Of a stretch of DNA of 64,000 nt, positions 36,535 to 45,411 are shown piece by piece. The notes beneath the pieces are model-generated. The model worked only from the letters and a program-made list of their open reading frames with translations. It did not search any database and had not been told where the DNA came from. The stretch is taken from contig NZ_JBFAKK010000008.1 of NCBI RefSeq assembly GCF_040655735.1, positions 337,362-401,361 of the forward strand, read 5' to 3'. The translations under genes were made by a program, and so were the position numbers. Position 1 is the stretch's first letter, and each line of letters opens with the position of its first letter. This DNA is from Phytomonospora sp040655735. GTDB lineage: Bacteria; Actinomycetota; Actinomycetes; Mycobacteriales; Micromonosporaceae.

Positions 36535-37881
36535 GTGCCCGAATTGCGCTCGCCCGCGCGCGCCCTCGGCGTGTTCATCGCCGCAGCGGCCGTCCTCGTC
36601 ATCCCCGCCCAGTCCGCTCACGCCGGTGAGCACCGGCCCGACGCGATCCACGACTTCGACTGCGACGGCATCACCGACACCGTCTACGACAGCGCCTTCG
36701 CCGACGTCGGCGACGTGCCCGAGGCCGGCAGCGTCTACATCGACTACAGCGACGGAGGCTCGGTCGACATCGACCAGGCCAGCCCCGGCATCCCCGGCAC
36801 ACCGGAGAAGTGGGACATGTTCGGCTGGACCCACACGTCCTTCGACGACGACGGCGACGGCTGCGACGAACTCGTCGTCGGCGCACCCGGCGAGAACGAC
36901 CACGCCGGCATGGTCTTCGTCATCCCCGGATCCCCGACCGGCCTGCGCACCGCCGGAACCGTCGCCTACAACAAGAACTCGCCCGGAGTCCCCCGCACCG
37001 CCAAGGCCGGCGACGACTTCGCCTGGACCCTCTCGGCGGGCCGCACGGTCTCCAGCGGCTCCTACCTGATCGTCGGCGCCCCGAACGAAACCGTGCGCGG
37101 CCGCACCGAGGCCGGAGCCGTCTACTACCTGCGCGGCGGCACATGGCGCGTCGTCGACCAGGACACGCCCGGCGTCACCGGTGCACCCGAGATCTTCGGG
37201 AACTACGGCCTCGCGCTCGCCTCGTCGGACCGCCACTTCGCCGTCGGCGCCTGGCAAAGCGGCGAAGGCGGCACCGTCACCGTCTTCAACCACACCATTG
37301 TGGACGGCGCCCCCGACCCCCTGACCACCGTCACCCAGGACACCGCCGGGATCTCCGGAACCGCCGAATACGACGACAAGTTCGGCTTCGCGGTCTCCGT
37401 CATCTCCTACCGCCCGAGCGCCTCGGCGCCCATCGGCGCGCTCGTCGCCGTCGGCGTCCCCGGCGAAGACCTCGACGGCCGCGAAGACGCCGGCATGGCC
37501 CACATCCTCGCCGTCACACCGGCCGGGAAGGTCACCGAGGTCGCCGACGTCCAGCAGAACACCGCCGGCGTCACAGGCACCGCCGAGACCGGCGACGAGT
37601 TCGGCGGCGACGTGGTCCTCGGCGTCCGCGACGGCGCCGCCACCGCCACGCCCACCACCGCGATCCTCGCCACCACCGCCTACCGGGAGATCACCGACGG
37701 AGAGCACCTGGGCGCCGTTCAGGTCTTCGGCTCGATCCGCTCACCCGGCGACGGCGACGCGTGGCTCCCCAACGGCAGCGGCCCCTGGAGCAGCCTCGCG
37801 ACCACCGGAACCGGTCTCGTCCTCGGCATGTGGGGCCAGTTCAACGACCGGGAACTCCCCTGGCACTCGATCCTCGCCTGA
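36535..37881 (+). CDS. Secreted FG-GAP protein, tandem paralogue 1
   Basis: The protein has 448 residues if GTG 36535 is used. TTG 36544, with AAAGG 8 nt upstream, is an equally good start and would remove only three residues. The signal peptide ends PAQSAHA. The mature protein begins with an incomplete blade (DFDCDGITDTVY) and then repeats a unit of the type (Q)xTxGxxGxxExxDxFGxxx, about 60 residues apart, six times. DDDGDGCDELVVGAPGE carries the Ca2+ loop. First of four tandem homologous genes, 23 bp before the next. Extracellular propeller; binding partner unknown. Confidence 0.85.
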   Translation: MPELRSPARALGVFIAAAAVLVIPAQSAHAGEHRPDAIHDFDCDGITDTVYDSAFADVGDVPEAGSVYIDYSDGGSVDIDQASPGIPGTPEKWDMFGWTHTSFDDDGDGCDELVVGAPGENDHAGMVFVIPGSPTGLRTAGTVAYNKNSPGVPRTAKAGDDFAWTLSAGRTVSSGSYLIVGAPNETVRGRTEAGAVYYLRGGTWRVVDQDTPGVTGAPEIFGNYGLALASSDRHFAVGAWQSGEGGTVTVFNHTIVDGAPDPLTTVTQDTAGISGTAEYDDKFGFAVSVISYRPSASAPIGALVAVGVPGEDLDGREDAGMAHILAVTPAGKVTEVADVQQNTAGVTGTAETGDEFGGDVVLGVRDGAATATPTTAILATTAYREITDGEHLGAVQVFGSIRSPGDGDAWLPNGSGPWSSLATTGTGLVLGMWGQFNDRELPWHSILA

Positions 37882-37904
37882 GTCCACCTCCCTCTAGGAA
37901 ACCC

Positions 37905-39305
37905 ATGAAACGCAAGGCATCCGCCGTCGCGGCCACCCTCCTGACCGCCGGCGCACTCGCCCTCGTTCCGGCCGCTCCGGCCGTCGCCGGGGACTTCCAC
38001 GTGGACGTCGCCGACGACTTCGACTGCGACGGGATCCGCGACAGCGTCCACGGCCGTGACTACGAGACCGCCGGCGGCGCCAAATGGGCCGGCGCGGTCT
38101 ACGTCACCTACAGCACCACCGGCGTCGAGAAGAAGTACACCCAGGCCAGTGCCGGGATCCCCGGCACCGCCGAGGAATACGACCGCTTCGGCACGACCAC
38201 CGCCTCCTACGACCGCAACGGCGACGGCTGCGACGACCTCGTCGTCTCCGCGCCCGGAGAGGCCATCGGCGGCGACGACGACGCCGGATCGATCGTGATC
38301 ATCCCGGGTTCCCGCGGCGGCCTGAACACCGCCAAGACCGCGTCGTACACACAGGACTCGCCCGGTGTGCCCGGCTCACCGGAGGAGTACGACGCCTTCG
38401 GCTCGACGCTCGCCGCCGGCACCACCTCCTCCGGCAAGCCCTACCTGCTCGTCGGCGCGCCCAACGAGAGCCTCGACGACGCCGAGGAAGGCGTCGTCTA
38501 CTACTTCCGCGACAACGTCTGGCGCACCATCAGCCAGGACTCGGCGGGCGTCCCCGGATCGGCGGAGAACTACGACCGCTTCGGCGAGACCCTCGCCGTC
38601 TCCGACCGCTACTTCGTGATCGGCGTGCCGATGGAGAGGCTCGGCGACGACGTGGACGCCGGAACGGTCCACGTCTTCAGCCACACCATCGTCAACGGCG
38701 TCCCCGAGCACCTCGCCGCCGTCAACCAGGACACCGCCGGGATCTCCGGCTCCGCCGAGGAAGGCGACCGCTTCGGCACCGCGGTATCGGTGACCTCGTA
38801 CCGATCCAGCTCCACGGCCGCGATCAGCGCGCTCGTCGCCGTCGGCGTCCCCGACGAGGCGCTCGTCGACAACACCCGCGAGCGCGCCGGAACCGCCCAC
38901 CTCGTCAACGTCACCGAGTCGGGGAAGGTCACCCAGCTCGCCGAGCTGAACCAGGGCACCGCCGGCATCCCCGGAAGTCCCGGCTACGCCGACGAACTCG
39001 GCGACGAGGTGCTGGTCGCCAACCGCGGCAGCGGTTCGGTGGCCACGCCGTCGACGGCCGTATGGGCCGTCGTCGTCCCGTGGGAGCCGAACCCGGGCGG
39101 TGAACCCGGCGACGGCGTTCCCGTCATCCACCTCACCCGCGCCGACAACTCCCCCGGTGAGGGCGATGTCCTGCTCACCGAGGCCGACTTCCACGGCGCC
39201 GCCTACCTCGCCGGCGGACGCCTCGACGCGTCGGCGAAGAACCTCTACGTCGACTACTGGGGCTCGCTCGCCGAGCGCCCCTGGGCCGAACTCCCCGCGA
39301 CCTGA
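37905..39305 (+). CDS. Secreted FG-GAP protein, tandem paralogue 2
   Basis: The protein has 466 residues; ATG 37905 follows TAGGAAACCC. The signal peptide (MKRKASAVAATLLTAGAL) ends AVAG. Same plan as the preceding gene: DFDCDGIRDSV first loop, NGDGCDDLVVSAPGE Ca2+ loop and six repeats of the DxFG unit. The last blade is longer (NPGGEPGDGVPVIHLTRADN) and has diverged from the other copies. Thirteen bp separate it from paralogue 3, so cotranscription is likely. Confidence 0.85.
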   Translation: MKRKASAVAATLLTAGALALVPAAPAVAGDFHVDVADDFDCDGIRDSVHGRDYETAGGAKWAGAVYVTYSTTGVEKKYTQASAGIPGTAEEYDRFGTTTASYDRNGDGCDDLVVSAPGEAIGGDDDAGSIVIIPGSRGGLNTAKTASYTQDSPGVPGSPEEYDAFGSTLAAGTTSSGKPYLLVGAPNESLDDAEEGVVYYFRDNVWRTISQDSAGVPGSAENYDRFGETLAVSDRYFVIGVPMERLGDDVDAGTVHVFSHTIVNGVPEHLAAVNQDTAGISGSAEEGDRFGTAVSVTSYRSSSTAAISALVAVGVPDEALVDNTRERAGTAHLVNVTESGKVTQLAELNQGTAGIPGSPGYADELGDEVLVANRGSGSVATPSTAVWAVVVPWEPNPGGEPGDGVPVIHLTRADNSPGEGDVLLTEADFHGAAYLAGGRLDASAKNLYVDYWGSLAERPWAELPAT

Positions 39306-39318
39306 TCGGACGAGACAC

Positions 39319-40695
39319 TTGCCACGCAGCACATCCGCGATCGCTGCGGCCCTCATGGCCGCCGGGTTCCTCTTCCTTCCCTCGTCACCGGCCGCCGCCG
39401 GGCAGTTCCACGGCGCCGGAGCCGTCGACGACTTCAACTGCGACGGCGTCCGCGACGAGGTCTTCCTCGCCGCCCACTACGACGTGGGCTCCGTCGAGCG
39501 GGCCGGTGTGATCATCATCGGCTTCGGCACCGATAGCGAGCTGGTCATCAGCCAGAACACGCCGGGCATCCCCGGAAGCGCCGAGACCGACGACGGATTC
39601 GGCCGGACCTACGCCAGCGCCGACTTCAACGGCGACGGCTGCGACGAGCTGATCGTCGGCTCACCCGGCGAGGACAAGCAGGCCGGGATGGTCACCATCA
39701 TCGAGGGCTCGCCCGCCGGTCCGGTGCCGTCGCGATCGGTCGCCTACACCCAGAACACCGCCGGTGTACCCGGTGATTCGGAGCCTTCCGACGGGTTCGG
39801 CGCGACACTGTCCGCGGGCGCCATCAGTTCCGGGCAGGCCTACCTGCTCGTCGGCGCCCCCGGTGAGTCGCTCGGCGCGAAGAAGTACGCCGGATCGGTG
39901 TACTACCTGCGCGGCGGCAAGTGGCGCGCCTTCCACCAGGACACCCCCGGCATCGCCGGCACGGCCGAGCACATGGACCACTTCGGAGAGTCGCTCTCGG
40001 GCTCCGACCGCTTCTTCGCCGTCGGCGCACCGGGCGAGACCATCTCCGGTGAGGACCACGCCGGTCAGGTCCACGTGTTCAGTCACACCATTGTGGACGG
40101 TGTGCCGCGCCCGCTGGCCGCGATCACGCAGGACTCCACGGGCATCTCCGGCTCCGCGGAGTACGGGGACGGGTTCGGCATCGACGTGTCCGTCGTGTCC
40201 TACCAGCCGACCGCGAGCGCCCCGATCGGCGCGCTCGTCGCCGTCGGCGTTCCCAACGAGGTCCTGGGATCCGACGACGCCGCCGGCATGGCGCACGTCC
40301 TCGCCGTCACGCCGACCGGGAAGGTCACCGAGGTGTCGGACATCAACCAGGACACCTCCGGCGTCGCCGACTCCACACAGGACGACGACCACTTCGGCTA
40401 CGCCGTCGCGCTGGCGGTCAACGGATCCGGCGCCACCGCCACGCCGTCGACCGCGCTGCTCGCGGTCGGCGTTCCCACCGAGGCCCTGGCCGATGACATC
40501 ACCGGTGCGCTGCACGTCTTCCGGGACATGGTCTCGCCTGGCAACGGCGACATCTGGGCGCCGAACGACACCAACTGGTTCGACGGGTACTGGCAGCTGA
40601 ACACGACGTCGACCAGCCTGATCCACGGCGAATACGACGGCAACCCGAGCTGGGAGATTCCCTGGTCGCAGATCCTCGGGGGACAGGTCTCTTGA
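39319..40695 (+). CDS. Secreted FG-GAP protein, tandem paralogue 3
   Basis: The protein has 458 residues from TTG 39319; ATG 39355 would cut the basic start of the signal peptide (PRSTSAIAAALMAAG). Repeats and DFNGDGCDELIVGSPGED Ca2+ loop as in its neighbours. It is the closest relative of the decayed fourth copy, with which it shares long nucleotide blocks, including the ACCATTGTGGACGG element also seen in paralogue 1. Its stop overlaps the TTG of copy 4 (TTGA). Confidence 0.83.
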   Translation: MPRSTSAIAAALMAAGFLFLPSSPAAAGQFHGAGAVDDFNCDGVRDEVFLAAHYDVGSVERAGVIIIGFGTDSELVISQNTPGIPGSAETDDGFGRTYASADFNGDGCDELIVGSPGEDKQAGMVTIIEGSPAGPVPSRSVAYTQNTAGVPGDSEPSDGFGATLSAGAISSGQAYLLVGAPGESLGAKKYAGSVYYLRGGKWRAFHQDTPGIAGTAEHMDHFGESLSGSDRFFAVGAPGETISGEDHAGQVHVFSHTIVDGVPRPLAAITQDSTGISGSAEYGDGFGIDVSVVSYQPTASAPIGALVAVGVPNEVLGSDDAAGMAHVLAVTPTGKVTEVSDINQDTSGVADSTQDDDHFGYAVALAVNGSGATATPSTALLAVGVPTEALADDITGALHVFRDMVSPGNGDIWAPNDTNWFDGYWQLNTTSTSLIHGEYDGNPSWEIPWSQILGGQVS

Positions 40696-41929
40696 GACGC
40701 ACCACTTCCACGATCGCGGCGACGCGCGCGGAGCCGGGGCGGTCATCGTCTACCCCAGTTCCAACGGCGAGCAGGTCCTCAGCCAGAACACCCCCGGCGT
40801 CCCGGGATCGGCCGAGACCGGCGACTTCTTCGGCAGGACCTACGCCAGCGCCGACTTCAACGGCGACGGCTGCGATGAGCTGATCGTGGGCTCGCCCGGC
40901 GAGGACGACGAGGCCGGGATGGTCACGATCATCAACGGCTCCCCGGCCGGTCTCGTTCCGTCCCAGTCGGTGGCCTACACCCAGAACACGCCGGGCGTGC
41001 CCGGCGGATCGGAGCGCCTGGACCGGTTCGGCGACTCCCTCGCCGCCGGCGCGACCGCGTCGGGCCAGGCCTACCTGCTCGTCGGCTCGCCCGGCGAGGC
41101 TCTCGGTTCCCGCGCCGGCGCCGGTTCGGTCCACTACCTGCGCGGCGACAAGTGGCGGACCTTCCACCAGGACACCCCCGGTGTCGCGGGCGCGGCCGAG
41201 AGGTCGGACGGCTTCGGCGGCGCCCTTGCCTCCTCCGAGCGCTACTTCGTCGTCGGCGCCTCGCGCGAGACGCTGTCGGGCGACTGGGCGGCCGGTCAGG
41301 TGCACGTCTTCAGCCACACCATTGTGGACGGTGTCCCCGACCCGCTCGCGACGATCAGCCAGGACAGCGCGGGCGTGTCCGGCACCGCCGAGTTCAACGA
41401 CTACTTCGGCGAGTCGGTGTCGATCGTGTCCTACCGCCCGTCGGCGACCGCCGCCATCGGCGCGCTGGTGGCCGTCGGATCGCCCGGTGAGGCCCTCGGC
41501 GCCGACGAGGAGGCCGGGATGGCGCACGTCCTCGCGGTGACCCCGAGCGGAAAGTTCAGCGAGGTCGCCGACATCAACCAGGACACCACCGACGTCGCCG
41601 ACTCCACTCAGGAAGACGACGCCTTCGGCACCGAACTGGTCTTCGGCGTCGCCGACGGCGGGCCCGTCGCGACCCCGTCGACGGCCGTCCTCGTGGTCTC
41701 CGCGCTCTGGGAGGACTCCACCGACGACGACTGGGGCGGCGCGATCCACGTGTTCACCGACGTCCGCAAGCCGGGCCGCGGCGACCTGCTGTTCAAGGGC
41801 GACGGCGACGGCCCGTTCCAGGGTTCCACCTTCGTCGACACCCTCGGCGCCACCGCGGGTCACCTGCACGTCGGGTACGACGGCGACTACACCACGACGA
41901 TCCCCTGGCCGGCCGTCCTCGGCGGCTGA
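40692..41929 (+). pseudogene. FG-GAP paralogue 4, internal deletion and frameshift
   Basis: It starts like copy 3 (TTG, RRTTSTIAA) but at about 40720 the signal-peptide region joins directly to the middle of the first blade (ARGAGAVIVYPSS), which is in another frame. The initial frame then stops at 40883, while the homologous frame runs on to 41929 with no start codon between. About 100-150 nt equivalent to the rest of the signal peptide and the first loop are missing compared with copy 3. The remaining blades (SPGEDDEAGM..., six DxFG units) are intact. Non-functional unless ribosomal frameshifting occurs; a sequencing error alone would not restore the signal peptide. Confidence 0.7.
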
Positions 41930-41944
41930 CCGAATCCGCACGGC

Positions 41945-41976
41945 AAGCGGCCCGCTGACCGGTCAGCGGGCCGCTT
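41945..41976 (+). terminator. Perfect 16-bp hairpin ending the FG-GAP cluster
   Basis: AAGCGGCCCGCTGACC at 41945-41960 is followed at once by its exact complement, 32 bp of perfect palindrome, then TTCCC. It lies 16 bp past the last FG-GAP stop and also faces the convergent flavin reductase gene. Confidence 0.75.
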
Positions 41977-42023
41977 TCCCTTGTCGGGAAGTCTTTCGGG
42001 CGCCGCGTCCGGCGGTCGCGGAA

Positions 42024-42557
42024 CTACCCGCCGCCCACGGTCCGGTAGCGCCCGCGCACGTAGGCGAGCAGGTCATCGGTGTCCGACGACGCGGTGACCT
42101 CGTCGATGACGGCCGTCACCAGGTCGTTCCAGCCCACCCGGCGGCGGTCCACCACGGTCACCACCGCGACCCCGGCCGCGCCGGCCAGAACCGGCCCCAC
42201 CGGTCCCTCGGTCCACTCGCCGGTGCGGAACACGCCGCCCGGTGAGGGATGCAGCCCCGCGAACACGTCCGCGACCGTCCGGTGCTCCCAGCGCAGCACG
42301 TTGACCACCGCCCGGCCGTCGTCCCCGAGCGCCTCCGCCAGGTCGCTGTCCGGGTCGAGCAGCGCGCACACCGAGGACGGTTCCCCGGCCGCCACGACCA
42401 TCGAGGAGACCGTCAGCCCGGTGGTGCCCGAGGTCCACACCGTCACCGGCGCGACGAGGCGGCCGCGCAGCCGCCGGGCGGGATCGCGGGCGCCCTCCGG
42501 CGCGGCGAACGGATGGTCCGGGTGAATCGCCGCCCCCGGCTCAGGTGTAGTGCTCAC
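42024..42557 (-). CDS. Flavin reductase-like (FMN-binding split-barrel) protein
   Basis: The protein has 177 residues from GTG 42557. The split-barrel core is seen in LVAPVTVWTSGTTGLTVSSMVVAAGEPSSV (about residues 35-65), the flavin reductase pattern in which the T-SG-T-LTVSS strand binds FMN. A later GRAVVNVLRW strand and VVTVVDRRRVGWNDLV complete the fold. It probably reduces or binds a flavin for an oxygenase; no partner oxygenase is adjacent. Fifty-seven bp separate it from the SRPBCC gene upstream on the same strand. Confidence 0.75.
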   Translation of the reverse strand: MSTTPEPGAAIHPDHPFAAPEGARDPARRLRGRLVAPVTVWTSGTTGLTVSSMVVAAGEPSSVCALLDPDSDLAEALGDDGRAVVNVLRWEHRTVADVFAGLHPSPGGVFRTGEWTEGPVGPVLAGAAGVAVVTVVDRRRVGWNDLVTAVIDEVTASSDTDDLLAYVRGRYRTVGGG

Positions 42558-42613
42558 GGCACCACCGTACGGTGGTGCCGAGACGTGGGGGACCTGTACC
42601 GGCAGGGCACGAC

Positions 42614-43327
42614 TCAGCCGGCGACGGTGACCGTCGACCACCATGCCGTCCACCGGCGTTCGAGGTCGGCGAAGCCGGTCTCGTCGAAGCCGTAGGCGTT
42701 GAGCAGGACCATCGAGCCGCCGGCGGGCCGCTCGGCGGTGAGCGGCTGGGAGGCGAGCACGAGGAGGCTGTCGTCGTGCTCGGCGACGGTGAGGAAGACC
42801 TGATGGTCGGTGCGGTCCCAGATGGTTCCGGACCATTCGTCGCCGGTGGTCAGGGCCGCCTTGTAGGCGCTACCTGCGGGCTGCGTCGCGGCCTCGCCGA
42901 GGCCGAGGAGTTCGGCGGCGGGCCGGTCGGTGGCGCCGGCCATGAAGAGCGTGCGGCGCTCGGCGAGGTCGTGGCGCTCGATGCCGAAGCGCAACTGCCG
43001 CAGGAAGGTGTGCCAGCCCTCGGTGATGTCGTCGTAGTAGGCGTCCCACTCCGGCTGGGCGCCGCGCGGCGAGCGGGTCAGCCGCACGATCGTGCTGTCG
43101 CCGGCGGGGTGGAGGCTGAAGGTCTCCAGCCCGAGCCGCAGGGTGTGGCGCTCGGCGTCCTCGGTGAAGTCCGAGGCGTAGATGTGGGCGACCTCCTCGT
43201 CGAGGCCGTCGTAGTGCCAGCCGTGCCAGCGTTTGATCAGTTCCGGGTCCCGCAGGGCCGGCCAGATCGTCGCCGGCGGCGCGGCGACGGTGACCTCCAC
43301 GACGGGCGGTTCAGGTTCGCTGTCCAT
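42614..43327 (-). CDS. SRPBCC (AHSA1-like) domain protein
   Basis: The protein has 237 residues. The N-terminal VVEVTVAAPPATIWPALRDPELIKRW...GWHYDG is the START/AHSA1 helix-grip signature; a second, weaker half follows after residue 130. ATG 43327 lies 17 bp inside the end of the upstream HTH gene. ArsR-type regulator plus AHSA1 gene pairs are common in actinobacteria; the ligand is unknown. Confidence 0.8.
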   Translation of the reverse strand: MDSEPEPPVVEVTVAAPPATIWPALRDPELIKRWHGWHYDGLDEEVAHIYASDFTEDAERHTLRLGLETFSLHPAGDSTIVRLTRSPRGAQPEWDAYYDDITEGWHTFLRQLRFGIERHDLAERRTLFMAGATDRPAAELLGLGEAATQPAGSAYKAALTTGDEWSGTIWDRTDHQVFLTVAEHDDSLLVLASQPLTAERPAGGSMVLLNAYGFDETGFADLERRWTAWWSTVTVAG

Positions 43328-43931
43328 CGTCTTCTCCCGTTCGCGGCGCGGGGTGGCCGGCGCCGATCAGCCGGTACGGTCGCCCGCCCGGGGTGTGGAA
43401 GGTCGCGGTGACCTCGGCGACGGCTTCGGCGAGGGCCTCGGCGAAGCGGTGGACGTCGTCGGGGGAGGCGAAGGCGAGCTCGGTTTCGAGCGTGAAGGTC
43501 AGCAGCCGCTTCCCCTGCCGCTGGCTTGCCGTCTGCATGCGGGCGACCTCGCGGACCGTGCGCGAGGCGATCGCCAAGAGGTGCTCGGAGGCGTGCCGAT
43601 GGCTCTCGTCGGCCGACGAGAGCACTTCCCCGCCGGCGGTTTCGAGGACGCCCGGGTCCACCACGAAGGCGTCGGCGACGGTGCGCAAGACCCGTTCGAG
43701 CCGCCCCCGCCGGGGTCGCTCCTCGACCAGCTCCAGCAGCCCGAGGTCTTCGAGCTGGCGCAGGTGGTAGCCCAGACGCTGTCGCGGCATGTCCAGCTCG
43801 GCGGCGAGCTCAGGCGCCGACGCGGGAGTGCGCAGGCGGGCCAGGAGCGTCCGCCGCAGCGGGCTGAGCGCGCGCCGCAGGCGGTCGGGTTCGTCGACGA
43901 GATCGTGGGTCGGCACCGCATCAGGTTGCAC
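43311..43931 (-). CDS. ArsR-like winged-helix transcriptional regulator
   Basis: The protein has 206 residues from GTG 43931. The winged helix spans about residues 15-80 (LRRALSPLRRTLLARLRTPAS, ELAAELDMPRQRLGYHLRQLEDLGLL). The recognition helix is in MPRQRLGYHLRQL. The C-terminal 120 residues are a helical sensor or dimerisation region with no metal-binding Cys pair. It overlaps the SRPBCC gene and presumably regulates it. Confidence 0.83.
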   Translation of the reverse strand: MQPDAVPTHDLVDEPDRLRRALSPLRRTLLARLRTPASAPELAAELDMPRQRLGYHLRQLEDLGLLELVEERPRRGRLERVLRTVADAFVVDPGVLETAGGEVLSSADESHRHASEHLLAIASRTVREVARMQTASQRQGKRLLTFTLETELAFASPDDVHRFAEALAEAVAEVTATFHTPGGRPYRLIGAGHPAPRTGEDDGQRT

Positions 43932-43965
43932 TGGACAAGAAAAGTTGTCAAGTCGCCCCCGCGAC

Positions 43966-44970
43966 CTAGGCGCCCTCGGCCGCCGTCGCCCGCCGCGGCA
44001 CGGCGAGCATGAAGACGACGGTGCCCACCACGGACCAGGCGACCAGTACCAGCAGCGACATCGTGACGGCGTTGCCGTCGAAGTACGCGATCGACCGCGA
44101 GGTCCACGTCCCCGCGCCCGGCGGGAGGAAGGGGCCGATGGCCCGCCACAGCGGCGGCAGCATCGGCAGCGGGAAGGCCCCGCCGGCGCTGGGATTGCCG
44201 GCGATCACGATGAGCAGCACCGCCAAGCCGATGCCGACGACGCCGGTCAGGGCCTCAAGCGCCAGGGTGATCATCCCGACGGCGAAGACCGTCAGCGCGC
44301 CCAGTCCCCAAAAGGACATGAACGAGCCGGGAAGCGCGCCCAGAAGCGGCCCCACGACGAGGGTCCCGAGCAACCCGCCGGCGATGGAGTAGGCCGCCAT
44401 CGCGCCGGTCCGGATCACGGCACGCCGCCGGTTGGCGGGCTTCGAGCCGGCACTGATCGCCAGGATCGAGGCGCACAGATAGCCGCCGACGCACCACCCC
44501 ACGGCCAGGTAGAACGAGGACAGCCCGTCGAAGTCCTTGTCCTGAGGCGCCGGAGCCACGTCCTCCACCACCAGCCGTCGCCCCTCCTGCTCGGCCACTC
44601 CGCCGACGATCCGCTCAAGCGCCGCCGCCAGCGCGGTCCCGCTCCCGGTGGCGACGAGCAGGGTGTCCTCATCCCCCGAGGAGTCGACGATCAGCGCGCC
44701 ATAGGTCCGGCGATGCATGATGTCGGCCCGAACCCCCTCCTCGCTGTCGCCGACCCGCACATCGAGGGGGTCGCCGGGCAGGGCGTCAAGGGTCGCCGCC
44801 AGTTCCCCGCTCCCGGCGGCGAAGAGCCCGAACGGCACCCTCGACGGCTTCGGGGCGTGCAGCGCCCCCACGTAAGAAGCGATGAAGAGGACCTGCAGAA
44901 CCAGCACGCCCACCACCAGGAGCACGGCCCGCACCGTGACCGCGTCCTTCACCTCAGCACCGAAGCTCAT
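43966..44970 (-). CDS. ABC-2/YhgE-like integral membrane protein
   Basis: The protein has 334 residues from ATG 44970. One N-terminal helix (VLLVVGVLVLQVLFIASYVGAL), an extracellular region of about 120 residues, then five helices (GGYLCASILAISAG onwards). This one-plus-five plan with a large outside loop is that of ABC-2-like/YhgE-Pip and DUF3533 proteins, which lack their own ATPase. Function unknown. It is upstream of the ArsR-like gene on the same strand (34 bp), possibly in one unit. Confidence 0.7.
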   Translation of the reverse strand: MSFGAEVKDAVTVRAVLLVVGVLVLQVLFIASYVGALHAPKPSRVPFGLFAAGSGELAATLDALPGDPLDVRVGDSEEGVRADIMHRRTYGALIVDSSGDEDTLLVATGSGTALAAALERIVGGVAEQEGRRLVVEDVAPAPQDKDFDGLSSFYLAVGWCVGGYLCASILAISAGSKPANRRRAVIRTGAMAAYSIAGGLLGTLVVGPLLGALPGSFMSFWGLGALTVFAVGMITLALEALTGVVGIGLAVLLIVIAGNPSAGGAFPLPMLPPLWRAIGPFLPPGAGTWTSRSIAYFDGNAVTMSLLVLVAWSVVGTVVFMLAVPRRATAAEGA

Positions 44971-45235
44971 ACGACCGAACGTAGTGTCCCGATCACTCTG
45001 CGGGCCGGTTATGGGGAGTAGAGGCGACCGGAACGTGAGGCCGTGCCGGTCGCGCCAGGCCCGGTCGGTGTTGTGAGCCGTGTGCCGCCTTGGCTCTTCA
45101 CCGGCCATCTATCATCGCGCTGACTACTCTGAGTGGCGGGAAACTCGCCATGTGAAGGTTCGGGGTGTCATGCCCGAAGGGTGCTGGTCGCCGTGCGCGC
45201 CGCCCCGCTCGTCAACGCCGCCCTCGCCGGCCAGG

Positions 45236-45352
45236 CCATGCCGCGTCCGCCCCGCGATCGACACCGTGCTCGACTTCGGCGAGTCGGTCCGGGCCGCCGA
45301 GCGCCTGCGCGACCACCGCACCGAAGGCGAGATCGTGCTGCGCGTCGTGTGA
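45236..45352 (+). pseudogene. C-terminal remnant of a zinc-type alcohol/quinone dehydrogenase
   Basis: Only about 35 codons (RPAIDTVLDFGESVRAAER, then HRTEGEIVLRVV and a stop) match the end of the MDR family, whose members finish with a similar P-x-ID-V-F---EA---GEIVL pattern. Nothing upstream to 44971 restores the enzyme. It is a remnant left by deletion just before the antiporter gene. Confidence 0.4.
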
Positions 45353-45411
45353 CCGGCGAGCGCCCATCGACCGCGTAACGGCCCGTGCCCGCTGGCGTCG
45401 AGAGGAGTGAC

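Noticed and set aside
45080..45352. A 90-residue gene before the antiporter
   Set aside because: Only its end resembles an MDR dehydrogenase C-terminus; the rest has no coding character, so it is listed as a remnant.
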